A stretch of 64,000 nt of DNA from UBA4615 sp964399635 (GTDB lineage Bacteria > Pseudomonadota > Gammaproteobacteria > Burkholderiales > Burkholderiaceae_E): assembly GCA_964399635.1 (NCBI GenBank), contig CAYNRU010000003.1:1-64000 (forward strand). Reading direction: 5' to 3'. This document shows positions 54,221-62,920 of the stretch, one piece after another. A program made the position numbers and the translations under genes. Positions within the stretch are counted from its first letter, which is position 1. Each line of letters opens with the position of its first letter. The notes beneath the pieces were generated by a model, which did not search any database, was not told the DNA's origin, and was given only the letters and a program-made list of their open reading frames with translations.

Positions 54221-55693
54221 ATGGCGTGTCCGAACCTTCCTACCCGGTCGCGGCCCGGCTGCACGCGCGGCTGGCGCGCGGCGCTCGCGCTGGCCGCGGC
54301 CCTGTGGGCGGCGGCCCCGCCGGCTGCGCGGGCGCAGCCGGCGCCGCCCGCCGTCGCCGACGCCATGCGTGCGGCTGCGGTGGCGCCGCACGAATGGGGC
54401 ATGGTCGTGCTGCCGCTGGACGGCGGCGCGCCGCTTGCGGCGCACAACGCGCAACTCGCGTTCAACCCCGCGTCCGCGATGAAGCTGGTGACCACCTACG
54501 CGGCGCTGTCGCTGCTCGGTCCCGACTACCGCTGGAACACGGCCGTCCTGATGCGCGGGCGCCTCGAGGGCGACGTGCTCGCGGGCGACCTGGTGCTGCG
54601 CGGCGGGGGCGACCCCAAGCTGGTGATCGAGGACATGGTCGAGCTGGTCGGGCGGCTGCGGGCCTCGGGCCTGCGCGAGATCAGCGGCAACCTGGTGATC
54701 GACGACTCGCTGTACGAGGTCGGCGACGACTCGGTCGAGAAGTTCGACGGCGATCCGTCCCAGCCCTACAACGTGCGCCCGCATGCGGCGCTGATGAACT
54801 TCAAGGCGACGAAGTTCATCGTGCGTCCCTCGGGCAAGCTGGTCTCGATCGAGCTCGATCCGCCGCTGGCCGGCGTGCCGCTGCTCAACGAGGTCAGGCT
54901 GGTGGCGGGGGCGTGCCGCTTCGGCGCGCCGGGGCTCGCGATCCGCGACGCCGGCCCCGAGGAGCGGCCCGTCATCCGCATCGGCGGCGCCTATTCGGCG
55001 GGCTGCGGCGAGCAGTCGACGATGGCCGCGGTGCTGAACCACCGGCAGTTCATCCACGGCTTCTTCGGCGCGGCGTGGCGCGCCGCCGGCGGCGTGTGGT
55101 CCGGGCGCACCGTGGTCGAGCGCGACCCCGGACCCGCGCTGCCGACGCTCGCGCAGTGGACCTCGACGCGCAACCTCGGCGAGGTGGTGCGCGATGTCAA
55201 CAAGTTCAGCAACAACGTGATGGCGCGCCAGCTGCTGCTGCAGACCTCGGCCGACGCCAGCCGGCGCCAGCCCGCCACGCTCGAGCGCGCGCGCCGCGTC
55301 GTCGTGGTCTGGCTCGAGCAGCGCGGCCTGCGCGCGCCCGAGCTGGTGATCGAGAACGGCTCCGGACTGTCGCGCAGCGAGCGCATCTCGCCGACCTCGC
55401 TCGCACGGCTGCTGGCTGACGCCGCCCGCAGCGACCAGGCCCAGATCTTCCTCGAGTCGCTGCCGGTGGTTGGCGTCGACGGCACGATGAAGTCGCGGCT
55501 GAAGAACGAGCCTGTCGCGGGCAACGCCTGGATCAAGACCGGCAGCCTGAACGACGTGCGCAGCATCGCCGGCTACGTGACGGCCGCCTCGGGTCGTCGC
55601 TACGCGGTGGTGCTGATCGTCAACGGCCCGCGCGCCGAGGGCACGGGCGCCGCGCAGGACGCGCTGCTGCGCTGGGTCCACGCGAGCGGCTGA
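54221..55693 (+). CDS. dacB: D-alanyl-D-alanine carboxypeptidase/endopeptidase (PBP4, DacB)
   Basis: At 490 aa, a signal peptide (ALALAAALWAAAPPAARAQP) precedes the class-C-type penicillin-binding domain with Ser85-x-x-Lys88 in SAMK, Ser330-Asn-Asn332, and Lys439-Thr-Gly441. An inserted domain spans about 110-290. It trims peptidoglycan side chains and cross-links in the periplasm. The first residues before the hydrophobic core are long and basic, as in many DacB. It is convergent with ubiD, 24 bp apart. Confidence 0.93.
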   Translation: MACPNLPTRSRPGCTRGWRAALALAAALWAAAPPAARAQPAPPAVADAMRAAAVAPHEWGMVVLPLDGGAPLAAHNAQLAFNPASAMKLVTTYAALSLLGPDYRWNTAVLMRGRLEGDVLAGDLVLRGGGDPKLVIEDMVELVGRLRASGLREISGNLVIDDSLYEVGDDSVEKFDGDPSQPYNVRPHAALMNFKATKFIVRPSGKLVSIELDPPLAGVPLLNEVRLVAGACRFGAPGLAIRDAGPEERPVIRIGGAYSAGCGEQSTMAAVLNHRQFIHGFFGAAWRAAGGVWSGRTVVERDPGPALPTLAQWTSTRNLGEVVRDVNKFSNNVMARQLLLQTSADASRRQPATLERARRVVVVWLEQRGLRAPELVIENGSGLSRSERISPTSLARLLADAARSDQAQIFLESLPVVGVDGTMKSRLKNEPVAGNAWIKTGSLNDVRSIAGYVTAASGRRYAVVLIVNGPRAEGTGAAQDALLRWVHASG

Positions 55694-55717
55694 GCGCGGG
55701 CCCGGGCCGCGCCCGGC

Positions 55718-57274
55718 TCACAGGCCCAGCTCGCCCCACATCGCATCCACACGCTGCCTGACCTCGGTCGACATCGAGATGGTGCGCCCCCACTCGCGGT
55801 CGGTCTCGCCCGGCCACTTGTTGGTCGCGTCGATGCCCATCTTGGAGCCCAGCCCCGACACCGGCGACGCGAAGTCGAGGTAGTCGATCGGGGTCCGGTC
55901 GACGAGCGTGGTGTCGCGCAGCGGGTCGACCCGCGTGGTGAGCGCCCAGATCACGTCCTTCCAGTCGCGCACGTCGACGTCGTCGTCGACCACCACGATG
56001 AACTTCGTGTACATGAACTGGCGCAGGAAGCTCCAGATCCCGAACATGACGCGCTTGGCGTGGCCGGGATACTGCTTCTTCATCGAGACGACCGCCATCC
56101 TGTACGAGCAGCCCTCGGGCGGCAGGTAGAAGTCGACGATCTCGGGGAACTGCTTGCGCAGGATCGGGACGAACACCTCGTTGAGCGCGACCCCGAGCAC
56201 CGCCGGCTCGTCGGGGGGCTTGCCGGTGTAGGTCGAGTGGTAGATCGCGCCCTCGCGCAGGGTCACCCGGTCGATCGCGAACACCGGGAACCAGTCCTGC
56301 TCGTTGTAGTAGCCGGTGTGGTCGCCGTAGGGGCCCTCGAGGGCCATCTCCCAGCCGTTGAGGGCCTGGGGCGGGGGCTCTCCCTTCCAGCCCAGGCGCC
56401 GCGCATGACCGCGCGTGAGCGCGCCGTCGGGGTCGGGCCGGATCGCGCCCTCGAGCACGATCTCGGCGGTCGCGGGCACCCGCAGCTCGTTGCCGATGCA
56501 CTTGACGAGCTCGGTCTTGGCGCCGCGCAGCAGCCCGGCGAACTGGTACTCGGACAGCGAGTCGGGCACCGGGGTGACCGCACCGAGGATCGTCGCCGGA
56601 TCGGCGCCGAGCGCTACGGCCATCGGGAACGGCGTGCCCGGATGGGCGGCCGCATGCTCGCGGAAGTCGAGGGCGCCGCCGCGGTGCGCGAGCCAGCGCA
56701 TGATCGTGCGGTCGGGGCCGATCACCTGCTGGCGGTAGATGCCCAGGTTCTGGCGCGACTTGGCGGGGCCGCGGGTGACCACCAGCCCCCAGGTGATCAG
56801 TGGCGCGACGTCGCCCGGCCAACAGGTCTGCACCGGCAGTCGTGCGAGATCGACCTCCGATCCTTCCCACACCTGCTGCTGGCACGGTGCGCGCGACACC
56901 TCGCGCGGCGCCATGTTGAGCACCTGGCGCAGCACCGGCAGCTTGTCCCAGGCGTCCTTCAGGCCGCGCGGCGGATCGGGCTCCTTCAGGTAGGCGAGCA
57001 GGGCACCGACCTCGCGCAGCGCGGCCACCGACTCCTCGCCCATCCCGAGCGCGACGCGCTTCGGGGTGCCGAACAGATTGGCCAGCACGGGGAATCGCGA
57101 GGCGCGCGCGCCCTCCTCGGGCCGCTCGAACAGCAGCGCGGGCCCTTGTGCGCGCAGCACGCGATCGGCGATTTCGGTCATCTCGAAGCGCGGGGAGACC
57201 GGGCGCGCGATGCGGCGGAGCTCGCCGCGCGACTCGAGCTGGGTGATGAAGTCGCGCAGGTCGGCGTATCGCAT
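55718..57274 (-). CDS. ubiD: UbiD 3-octaprenyl-4-hydroxybenzoate carboxy-lyase
   Basis: This is a prenyl-FMN-dependent decarboxylase of ubiquinone biosynthesis. At 518 aa it matches long UbiD (E. coli 497). It starts MRYADLRDFITQLESRGELR. Other key segments are VQTCWPGDVAPLITWGLVVT, QNLGIYRQQVIGPD, EGPYGDHTGYYNEQ, NEVFVPILRKQFPEIVDFYLPPEGCSYRMAVV and VDDDVDVRD. A prenyl-FMN synthase ubiX is not in view. ATG 57274 has no strong SD; the frame is open upstream but lacks UbiD similarity. Confidence 0.95.
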   Translation of the reverse strand: MRYADLRDFITQLESRGELRRIARPVSPRFEMTEIADRVLRAQGPALLFERPEEGARASRFPVLANLFGTPKRVALGMGEESVAALREVGALLAYLKEPDPPRGLKDAWDKLPVLRQVLNMAPREVSRAPCQQQVWEGSEVDLARLPVQTCWPGDVAPLITWGLVVTRGPAKSRQNLGIYRQQVIGPDRTIMRWLAHRGGALDFREHAAAHPGTPFPMAVALGADPATILGAVTPVPDSLSEYQFAGLLRGAKTELVKCIGNELRVPATAEIVLEGAIRPDPDGALTRGHARRLGWKGEPPPQALNGWEMALEGPYGDHTGYYNEQDWFPVFAIDRVTLREGAIYHSTYTGKPPDEPAVLGVALNEVFVPILRKQFPEIVDFYLPPEGCSYRMAVVSMKKQYPGHAKRVMFGIWSFLRQFMYTKFIVVVDDDVDVRDWKDVIWALTTRVDPLRDTTLVDRTPIDYLDFASPVSGLGSKMGIDATNKWPGETDREWGRTISMSTEVRQRVDAMWGELGL

Positions 57275-57323
57275 CGATGCAAGGCAGTTCGGGTGGATGC
57301 CGATCTTCGCACAATGGGTCGGG

Positions 57324-57351
57324 TTGACCGGCCTGCGTCGGCTGGTACAAT
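57324..57351 (+). promoter_or_regulatory. sigma70 promoter ahead of lytic transglycosylase leader
   Basis: TTGACC (57324-57329) and TACAAT (57346-57351) are 16 bp apart on the plus strand. The predicted +1 is near 57358, giving a leader of about 270 nt before the transglycosylase ATG. Confidence 0.75.
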
Positions 57352-57357
57352 CCGCCC

Positions 57358-57629
57358 ATCGTTCGGTGGAATCCGGACATCTCCCGGGCGGACAGGATCC
57401 GCCTAGTGTCAACGGATCGCCCCACAGAGAGGGCGACCACAGCGCAGTGAAAGGACTGCGCACCGGCGCCCCAGCGCGCCACGCCGGGTGGTGTTCCCGC
57501 AATGCGGGGCGCCCCCGAAAAAAGACGGCCGCAGGCCGTCGCGGGTCACAGGCAGCCTCGTCTGCCGCAGTGAAGATCGTGCTCGCCGTCAGCGGCGGGC
57601 CTTGTAGTACGTGTTGCATAGGAGAACTG
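57358..57629 (+). ncRNA. structured 5' leader or small RNA with six serial hairpins
   Basis: Perfect or near-perfect stem-loops follow one another: GGCGGA/TCCGCC (57387-57403), TCGCCC/GGGCGA (57417-57436), GCGCAGT/ACTGCGC (57442-57461), CCCGC/GCGGG (57496-57508), GACGGCC/GGCCGTC (57524-57540) and GCTCGCCG/CGGCGGGC (57581-57600). It starts after a good promoter and ends at the SD of the transglycosylase. The fifth hairpin also has a run of six A before it, giving a terminator on the minus strand. I cannot assign it to a known RNA family. Confidence 0.5.
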
Positions 57630-58670
57630 ATGTCGCAACAGCGCAGGATCGACCTGCTGTTCGCCGCGACCGTCAGGGCGTTGGACGTTGCGCGGGTCTT
57701 GCGTAACGCCTCCCCGGCGCTGGCGGCGGCCTTGGTGTCGGTCGTCGCGGTGCACGGAACGCTCGGCGGCACGGATGCCCCCGCGTTCTCGTCCCGCGTC
57801 ACCGACGCGTGGCCAAGCCCCTCGTCCGAGGGTCAGTCGTCTTCGAGCGCGGCGGTGGCGCTCGTGTCGCCCGTCAACCGCGGGGAGCCCACCGTCCGGC
57901 CGCTCGCCGGCCCTGAAGCCCCCGCCCCCGAAGGCGTGGCCATAGCGCCCGCCACCCCGACGCTCGATCGCGAGCAGCAGAACATCGCAAAGTTCATCGC
58001 GGCTCGCTACCGCCTCACCGTCGACGCAACCAGCGAGTTCGTCTACCACGCCTTCCGGGCCGCCAAGGACACCAAGATCGACCCGATGCTGGTACTGGCC
58101 GTGATGTCGGTCGAGTCCAGCTTCAATCCCAAGGCGCAGAGCGTCGCGGGCGCCCAGGGCCTCATGCAGGTGCTGACCCGCGTCCACGTCGAAAAATTCC
58201 TGCCCTTCGGTGGCATCCCGGCGGCCTTCGATCCGGTGGCCAACATCCGGGTCGGCAGCGTGATCCTGAAGGAATACATCCAACGCGAAGGCTCGGTCGA
58301 GGGCGCGCTCAAGTCGTACGTCGGCGCGGCGCTGGCCGATCACGACGGCGGCTACGGCGTGAAGGTGCTCAACGCGCGCGAGCGCATCGCCGCTGCGGCC
58401 GCCGGTCGGCCGATTCCCCCCGAGGCCGTCGCGTCGGTGCCGACGCAGCGCGCCGAGCCGGCCATGCAACCCGTGTCGCGGATCGTCGAGACCCGCACGC
58501 CGCTGCCTGCCGCGGAGGAGCCGCGTGTGCTGTCGATGTCCGATACGCCGCAGCCGTCGGGTGCCGCACCGGTCCACGGCCTGCCCCACGCAGAGGCGCG
58601 CGAGGCCGACGGCCGGGCGGCGGCTCAGTCGCCGGCCACCTCGGGCAAGGGCGTCGGCAACGGCATCTGA
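57630..58670 (+). CDS. lytic murein transglycosylase, SLT family
   Basis: This 346-aa protein has a hydrophobic N-terminal stretch (about residues 12-45), then a lysozyme-like SLT domain with the catalytic Glu162 in MSVESSFNPKAQS, GAQGLMQVLTRVH and FDPVANIRVGSVILKEYI. The C-terminal 100 residues are Pro/Ala-rich. It cleaves the glycan strands of peptidoglycan to 1,6-anhydro products. ATG 57630 has AGGAGA. Its long structured leader is unusual for this type of gene. Confidence 0.9.
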   Translation: MSQQRRIDLLFAATVRALDVARVLRNASPALAAALVSVVAVHGTLGGTDAPAFSSRVTDAWPSPSSEGQSSSSAAVALVSPVNRGEPTVRPLAGPEAPAPEGVAIAPATPTLDREQQNIAKFIAARYRLTVDATSEFVYHAFRAAKDTKIDPMLVLAVMSVESSFNPKAQSVAGAQGLMQVLTRVHVEKFLPFGGIPAAFDPVANIRVGSVILKEYIQREGSVEGALKSYVGAALADHDGGYGVKVLNARERIAAAAAGRPIPPEAVASVPTQRAEPAMQPVSRIVETRTPLPAAEEPRVLSMSDTPQPSGAAPVHGLPHAEAREADGRAAAQSPATSGKGVGNGI

Positions 58671-58708
58671 GCCCGGGCGCGGCGCCGTCGGCGCGTAGCA
58701 CGCATCCT

Positions 58709-58731
58709 GCGGCCGCCCTCCGGGCGGCCGC
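58709..58731. terminator. GC hairpin between convergent transglycosylase and aminotransferase genes
   Basis: GCGGCCGCCC and GGGCGGCCGC form a perfect 10-bp stem with a 3-nt loop in the 118-bp convergent spacer. There is no T-run. By position it is probably the shared 3' end of both transcripts. Confidence 0.55.
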
Positions 58732-58788
58732 GTCCATTGCGCTGCCCGAGCCCGTGTCCGCGGGCCCGATGTGCGGTCGGCGGCGCGT

Positions 58789-59952
58789 TCAGCGCAGGCA
58801 GCGCCCGATCCGCTCGACCGCCTCGTGCAGGCGCGGCAGCGCCGTCGCGTACGACAGGCGCATCCACCGGCCCGGCTCGTTGGCCCCGAAGTCGTGGCCC
58901 GGCACCAGCGACACCGATGCCTCCTCCAGCAGCCGCGCGGCGAGCGCGCCGCTGTCGCCGAAGCGGCTGCAGTCGAGCCAAGCGTAAAAGGCGCCGTCGG
59001 GCATGACCGGCACGCCGAAGCCCAGCTCGCGCATCGCCGGCACGATGAAGTCGCGCCGCTCGCGGAAGGCCTCGCGCCGAGCCTCGAAGATCGCGAGCGA
59101 CGCCGGCTCGAAGCAGGCGAGCGCCGCATGCTGCGCGAGCGACGAGGCGCAGATGTAGAGGTTCTGCGCGAGCTTCTCGAAGACGGGCGCGAGCGCGGAC
59201 GGCACCACCATCCAGCCCAGCCGCCAGCCGGTCATGTGGAAGTACTTGGAGAAGCTGCTGGTGACGATCACGTCGTCGCCGAGCTCGAGCGCGGTGCGCG
59301 GCGGCGCGTCGCCGTAGCTGAGGCCGAGGTAGATCTCGTCGACGATCGTGAAGCCGCCGCGCGCGCGCGATGCGTCCACGATGCGGCCGAGTTCGTCGAA
59401 GGGGATCGAGGTGCCCGTCGGGTTGGCGGGCGAGGCGAGCAGCACGCCGCGCACCTTCGGTCCCCAGTGGGCGGCGAGCAGCGCCTCGGTCATCTGGAAG
59501 CGCGTGTCGGCGAAGACCGGCACCGGGCGCGGTACGCCGTCGAAGGCGGCGACGAAGTGCCGGTTGCACGGATAGCTCGGGTCGGTGAGCAGCACCTCGT
59601 CGCCCCCCTCCACCAGCGCGCAGCAGGCGAGCGACAGCGCGGCCGAGGCGCCCGCGGTCACGATGACGCGGGCCGGGTCGACCTCGACGCCGTGGCGGCT
59701 GCGGTAGTCGCCGGCGATGGCGGTGCGCAGCGCGGCGGTGCCGGTCGCGGCCGTGTATTGCGTGTGACCCGCGCGCGCGGCCCGCTCGAGGGCCGCGATC
59801 ACCGGCTCGGGCGCTGTGAAGTCGGGCTCGCCGATCGAGAGGTGGATCATCGGCCGGCCCTGCTGCTCGAGCAGCATCGCGCGCTTGACCAGCTCCATGA
59901 CCTGGAAGGGCGCGATGGCCGCGGTGCGCGCGGCGAGTCTGAACTGCGTCAT
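58789..59952 (-). CDS. pyridoxal-phosphate aminotransferase, class I/II
   Basis: At 387 aa, it is of fold type I. Key segments are MIHLSIGEPDFTAPEPVI, TQYTAATGTAALRTAIA, ASPANPTGTSIPFDEL, IVDEIYLGLSYG, and the PLP-lysine SSFSKYFHMTGWRLGW, with the carboxylate-binding Arg near GRWMRLSYAT. It belongs to the AspC/YbdL/DapC-like group. ATG 59952 opens the conserved N-terminus (MTQFRLAARTAAIAPF); the upstream open frame is not supported. Amino donor and acceptor are unknown. Confidence 0.93.
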   Translation of the reverse strand: MTQFRLAARTAAIAPFQVMELVKRAMLLEQQGRPMIHLSIGEPDFTAPEPVIAALERAARAGHTQYTAATGTAALRTAIAGDYRSRHGVEVDPARVIVTAGASAALSLACCALVEGGDEVLLTDPSYPCNRHFVAAFDGVPRPVPVFADTRFQMTEALLAAHWGPKVRGVLLASPANPTGTSIPFDELGRIVDASRARGGFTIVDEIYLGLSYGDAPPRTALELGDDVIVTSSFSKYFHMTGWRLGWMVVPSALAPVFEKLAQNLYICASSLAQHAALACFEPASLAIFEARREAFRERRDFIVPAMRELGFGVPVMPDGAFYAWLDCSRFGDSGALAARLLEEASVSLVPGHDFGANEPGRWMRLSYATALPRLHEAVERIGRCLR

Positions 59953-60091
59953 GGGGCGGGGTCGCGCGCAGGCGCGCGGCGGGGCGGTGGAGAGGGTGCC
60001 GATTCTATCGCCCGCGGCCGTGCCGCCCGTCGGCTGCCCGCGCGTGCCCCGGCTGCATCGTGCGCCGGCGGGCACGGGCGCGGCGCGACGC

Positions 60092-60577
60092 TCAGGACTG
60101 GGTCCAGGGCAGCCCGGCGCGCCGCCAGCCGCCGCGGTTGCCGCGCCGGCCGTCGGCGTCGAGGTCGCCCTCGAATCCCTCGAGCACGTTCAGCGCGACC
60201 GGCCAGCCGTTGGCCGTGGCCGCGATCGCGGCGGCGTGCGACCGCACCCCACTGCGGCACAGGAACATCACCGGCCGCTCGCGTGGCGCATGGACGGCGA
60301 GCTGCTCGAGGAAGCGCGGGTTGGGCTGCTGCGCGCCGAACTCGCGCCATTCGACCAGCGGTGCGCCCTCGACGTGGCCCACGAAGGTCCACTCGGCATG
60401 CGTGCGGACGTCGATCAGCGTCGCGGCGCCGGCCCGTTGCAGCGCCCAGGCCTCGGCAACGGTGACTTCACCGGCGTAGTCCAGGCCCGCGGCACGGCCG
60501 CGGGCCGCGGCGCGCTGCAGGATCGTGTCGGGTGCATCGCTGTCGGCGAGGGTGGGGGCGTGGCGCGGGTCGGTCAT
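60092..60577 (-). CDS. rhodanese-like domain protein
   Basis: At 161 aa, it is a single rhodanese domain: VTVAEAWALQRAGAATLIDV, RTHAEWTFVGHVEGAPLVEW, and the active-site loop FLCRSGVRSH with catalytic Cys107. The C-terminus YGFEG-like NVLEGFEGDLDADGRRGNRGGW ends with a Trp-rich tail typical of bacterial sulfurtransferases. ATG 60577 is at the edge of a clear rhodanese N-terminus. It could transfer sulfane sulfur or act as a thiosulfate sulfurtransferase. It is monocistronic on the minus strand. Confidence 0.9.
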   Translation of the reverse strand: MTDPRHAPTLADSDAPDTILQRAAARGRAAGLDYAGEVTVAEAWALQRAGAATLIDVRTHAEWTFVGHVEGAPLVEWREFGAQQPNPRFLEQLAVHAPRERPVMFLCRSGVRSHAAAIAATANGWPVALNVLEGFEGDLDADGRRGNRGGWRRAGLPWTQS

Positions 60578-60660
60578 GGCGGGGACGGGCTGGAGGCGTG
60601 GCGCGGGGGGCGTCTGCCGGATCCCTCATCCTAGCCTGCGCGCGCGGTGCGCGGGAATCA

Positions 60661-60884
60661 ATGGAGCGCGTCGCCCAGGTGATCCTGCCGCCATACAAAG
60701 CGCTGGCGCTGTCCCTGGTGTCGTGGTTCGTGGTGGCGCCCTTGCGGGGCCTGCCGCTGGGCAACGGCTTCAGCCGGCCGGCGTCTGGGCCGGGCTGATC
60801 GTCAACGGCGTCCGGGGGCTGGGCACGGCGCTGCTGATCGGCGTGGCGGGCCGGCTGTGGCCGGCGCGACGGCCAGCGGCCTGA
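60661..60884 (+). pseudogene. frameshifted small membrane protein
   Basis: From ATG 60661 the first frame encodes MERVAQVILPPYKALALSLV and SWFVVAPLRGLPLGNGF, a membrane-helix layout, then stops at a TGA within 45 codons. A second frame offset by one base continues VWAGLIVNGVRGLGTALLIG and VAGRLWPARR to 60884. Together they make a coherent protein of about 75 aa with two helices, implying a one-base loss near 60770. A sequencing error or a programmed shift is also possible. Confidence 0.55.
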
Positions 60885-60933
60885 GCGCAGCCGCGCATCG
60901 ACTGCGATCGTCTGCCGGCCGCCCGATCCGCGC

Positions 60934-62133
60934 TCAGCCTGCCTGGACCGCAGCTCCGCAGGCCAGCAGCGCGTCGATCTGCGCGGCGTCGAAGCCGTGC
61001 TCGCCGAGCACCTCGCGCGTGTGCTCGCCGAGCGCCGGCGCATGGCGCTCGATGGCGCAGGCGGTCTCGGAGAACTTGATCGGCGCGCCGATCGCGCGGG
61101 TGCGCCCGGCCACCGGGTCGTCGACCTCCACCACCATGCCGCGCGCGATCGCCTGCGGATGCGACAGCGCCTCGCCGATCGAGTGCACCGGGCCCGCCGG
61201 CACGCCCGCCGCATCGAAGGCGGCGATCCAGGCGGCCGAGCCCTGCGTCGACAGCACCGCCTCCATCTCGGCCACCAGCTGCGCGAGGTTCGCCATGCGG
61301 CCGGAGTTGTCGGCGAAGCGCGGATCGGTACGCCATTCGGGATGGCCCAGCACCGCGCAGATCCGCTCCCAGTTGGCCTGGTTGGCGCCGCCGACGTTGA
61401 TCCAGCCGTCCGCGGTGCGCAACGCCTGGTAGGGCGCCGCCAGCACGTGGCCCGAGCCGAGCGGCGTGGGCGACGCACCGGTCGCGAAGAAGATCGCCGC
61501 GTGCCAGTAGGTCTGCTGCATCGCGGCCTCCATCAGCGAGGTGTCGACCCGCTGGCCGCGCCCGGTCTTGAGCTTGTGCACGTAGGCCGCGACGATCCCG
61601 GTGGTGGCGAGGATGCCGGCGTTGATGTCGGCCACCGAGTTGCCGGGCTTGACCGGCGCTCGCCCCGGCTCGCCGGTGATGCTCATCAGCCCCGAGAAGC
61701 CCTGCGCGATCAGGTCGAAGCCGCCCTTGCCGGCGAGCGGGCCCTGCAGGCCGTAGCCGGTCACGGTGCAGTAGATCAGGCCCGGGTTGCGCGCGTGCAG
61801 CGCCTCCCAGCCCAGGCCGAGCTTGTCCATCGTGCCTGGACGGTAGTTCTCGATCAGCACGTCGGCCGAGTCGATCATCCGCAGCAGCGCGTCGCGCCCG
61901 TCGGGGTGCTTGAGGTTCAGCGCGATGCCGCGCTTGTTGCGGTTCAGGATCAGGAAGGGCGCCGACACGCCGTTGACGCGCGGCTCGCGGTACGCGCGCG
62001 AATCGTCGCCGCCGGGCGTCTTCTCGACCTTGATCACCTCGGCGCCCATGTCGGCGAGCATCATGCCGGCGGTGGGCCCGGCCATGATCTGCGCGAGCTC
62101 CAGCACCTTCATGCCTGCGAGCGGTCCAGCCAT
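60934..62133 (-). CDS. CaiB/BaiF family CoA-transferase
   Basis: At 399 aa, it is a class III CoA transferase with the opening segment MAGPLAGMKVLELAQIMAGP, EVIKVEKTPGGDDSR, LNRNKRGIALNLKHPDGRD, IENYRPGTMDKLGLGWEALH, and the catalytic Asp in DTSLMEAAMQ. ATG 62133 starts 1 bp after the hydratase stop, so it is translated right after it. It moves CoA between carboxylic acids, for example from succinyl- or acetyl-CoA to the catabolic acid. Formyl-CoA:oxalate-type or carnitine-type specificity cannot be decided. Confidence 0.9.
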   Translation of the reverse strand: MAGPLAGMKVLELAQIMAGPTAGMMLADMGAEVIKVEKTPGGDDSRAYREPRVNGVSAPFLILNRNKRGIALNLKHPDGRDALLRMIDSADVLIENYRPGTMDKLGLGWEALHARNPGLIYCTVTGYGLQGPLAGKGGFDLIAQGFSGLMSITGEPGRAPVKPGNSVADINAGILATTGIVAAYVHKLKTGRGQRVDTSLMEAAMQQTYWHAAIFFATGASPTPLGSGHVLAAPYQALRTADGWINVGGANQANWERICAVLGHPEWRTDPRFADNSGRMANLAQLVAEMEAVLSTQGSAAWIAAFDAAGVPAGPVHSIGEALSHPQAIARGMVVEVDDPVAGRTRAIGAPIKFSETACAIERHAPALGEHTREVLGEHGFDAAQIDALLACGAAVQAG

Positions 62134-62134
62134 C

Positions 62135-62911
62135 TCAGCGGCCCTCGAAGCGCGGCGCGCGCTTGGCGAGGAAGGCGGCATAGCCGGTCCGGAAGTCCTC
62201 GGTGTCGAAGCAGTCGAAGCACTCGTCGTTCTCGATGTCGGTGAGCGGGGCGGGGTCCTGCAGCCGCCGTGCGAAGCGCTTGTGCCAGCGCGCCACCAGC
62301 GGCGCGCCGTCGGCGATGCGCCGGGCCGTCTCGCGCACCTCGTCGGCCACGCGCTCGTCCGCCACGACGCGGGTCACCAGGCCCTTGTCCTTCGCCTCCG
62401 CCGCATCGAAGATCCGGCCCTCCAGCAGGATCTCGAGCGCCACCGGCGCGCCCACCAGGCGCACCAGCGGCGCCATCTCGGCGTAGGCCATGACCAGCCC
62501 GAGGTTCTTGATGGGTGCACCGAAGCGGCTCGACGCACCGCAGATCCGCAGGTCGGCGAGCGACGCGATCTCCAGGCCCCCGCCCACGCAGATGCCGTGG
62601 ATCTGCGCGACCACCGGATGGCGGCAGGCCGCGACGATGCCGGCGGTGCGGTGCATGTCGCGCCCGTAGTCGCGCGCCTGCGCCTTGCTCGCGCGCTCGG
62701 TCTCGAACTCGGCGATGTCGTTGCCGGGCGAGAACGCGCGCTCGCCCGCGCCGCGCACGATCACGCAGCGCACCGAGTCGTCGAGCGACAGGGTCTCGAA
62801 GGCGTCGCCCAGGCCGCGCCACATCGGGCGGGTCATCGCGTTGAGCTTGTGCGGGCGGTTCAGCACCACGGTGGCGATGTCGCCGTCGCGCTCGATCAGG
62901 ATCTCGTCCAT
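62135..62911 (-). CDS. enoyl-CoA hydratase/isomerase family protein
   Basis: At 258 aa, it is a crotonase-fold protein. The CoA-binding oxyanion segment is AFSPGNDIAEF, and the second is HGICVGGGLEIASLADLRIC, followed by SRFGAPIKNLGLV. In place of the two catalytic Glu residues of canonical hydratases I see less conserved residues, so the reaction (hydration, isomerisation, hydrolysis or decarboxylation) is open. ATG 62911 begins MDEILIERDGDIATVVLNRP. It is in operon with the CaiB and Bug genes. Confidence 0.88.
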   Translation of the reverse strand: MDEILIERDGDIATVVLNRPHKLNAMTRPMWRGLGDAFETLSLDDSVRCVIVRGAGERAFSPGNDIAEFETERASKAQARDYGRDMHRTAGIVAACRHPVVAQIHGICVGGGLEIASLADLRICGASSRFGAPIKNLGLVMAYAEMAPLVRLVGAPVALEILLEGRIFDAAEAKDKGLVTRVVADERVADEVRETARRIADGAPLVARWHKRFARRLQDPAPLTDIENDECFDCFDTEDFRTGYAAFLAKRAPRFEGR

Positions 62912-62920
62912 GGTCCGCGC

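Noticed and set aside
57275..57802. In-frame extension of ubiD upstream over the transglycosylase leader.
   Set aside because: UbiD homologues begin MRYADLRDF; the extension crosses a strong opposite-strand promoter and minus-strand terminator hairpin.
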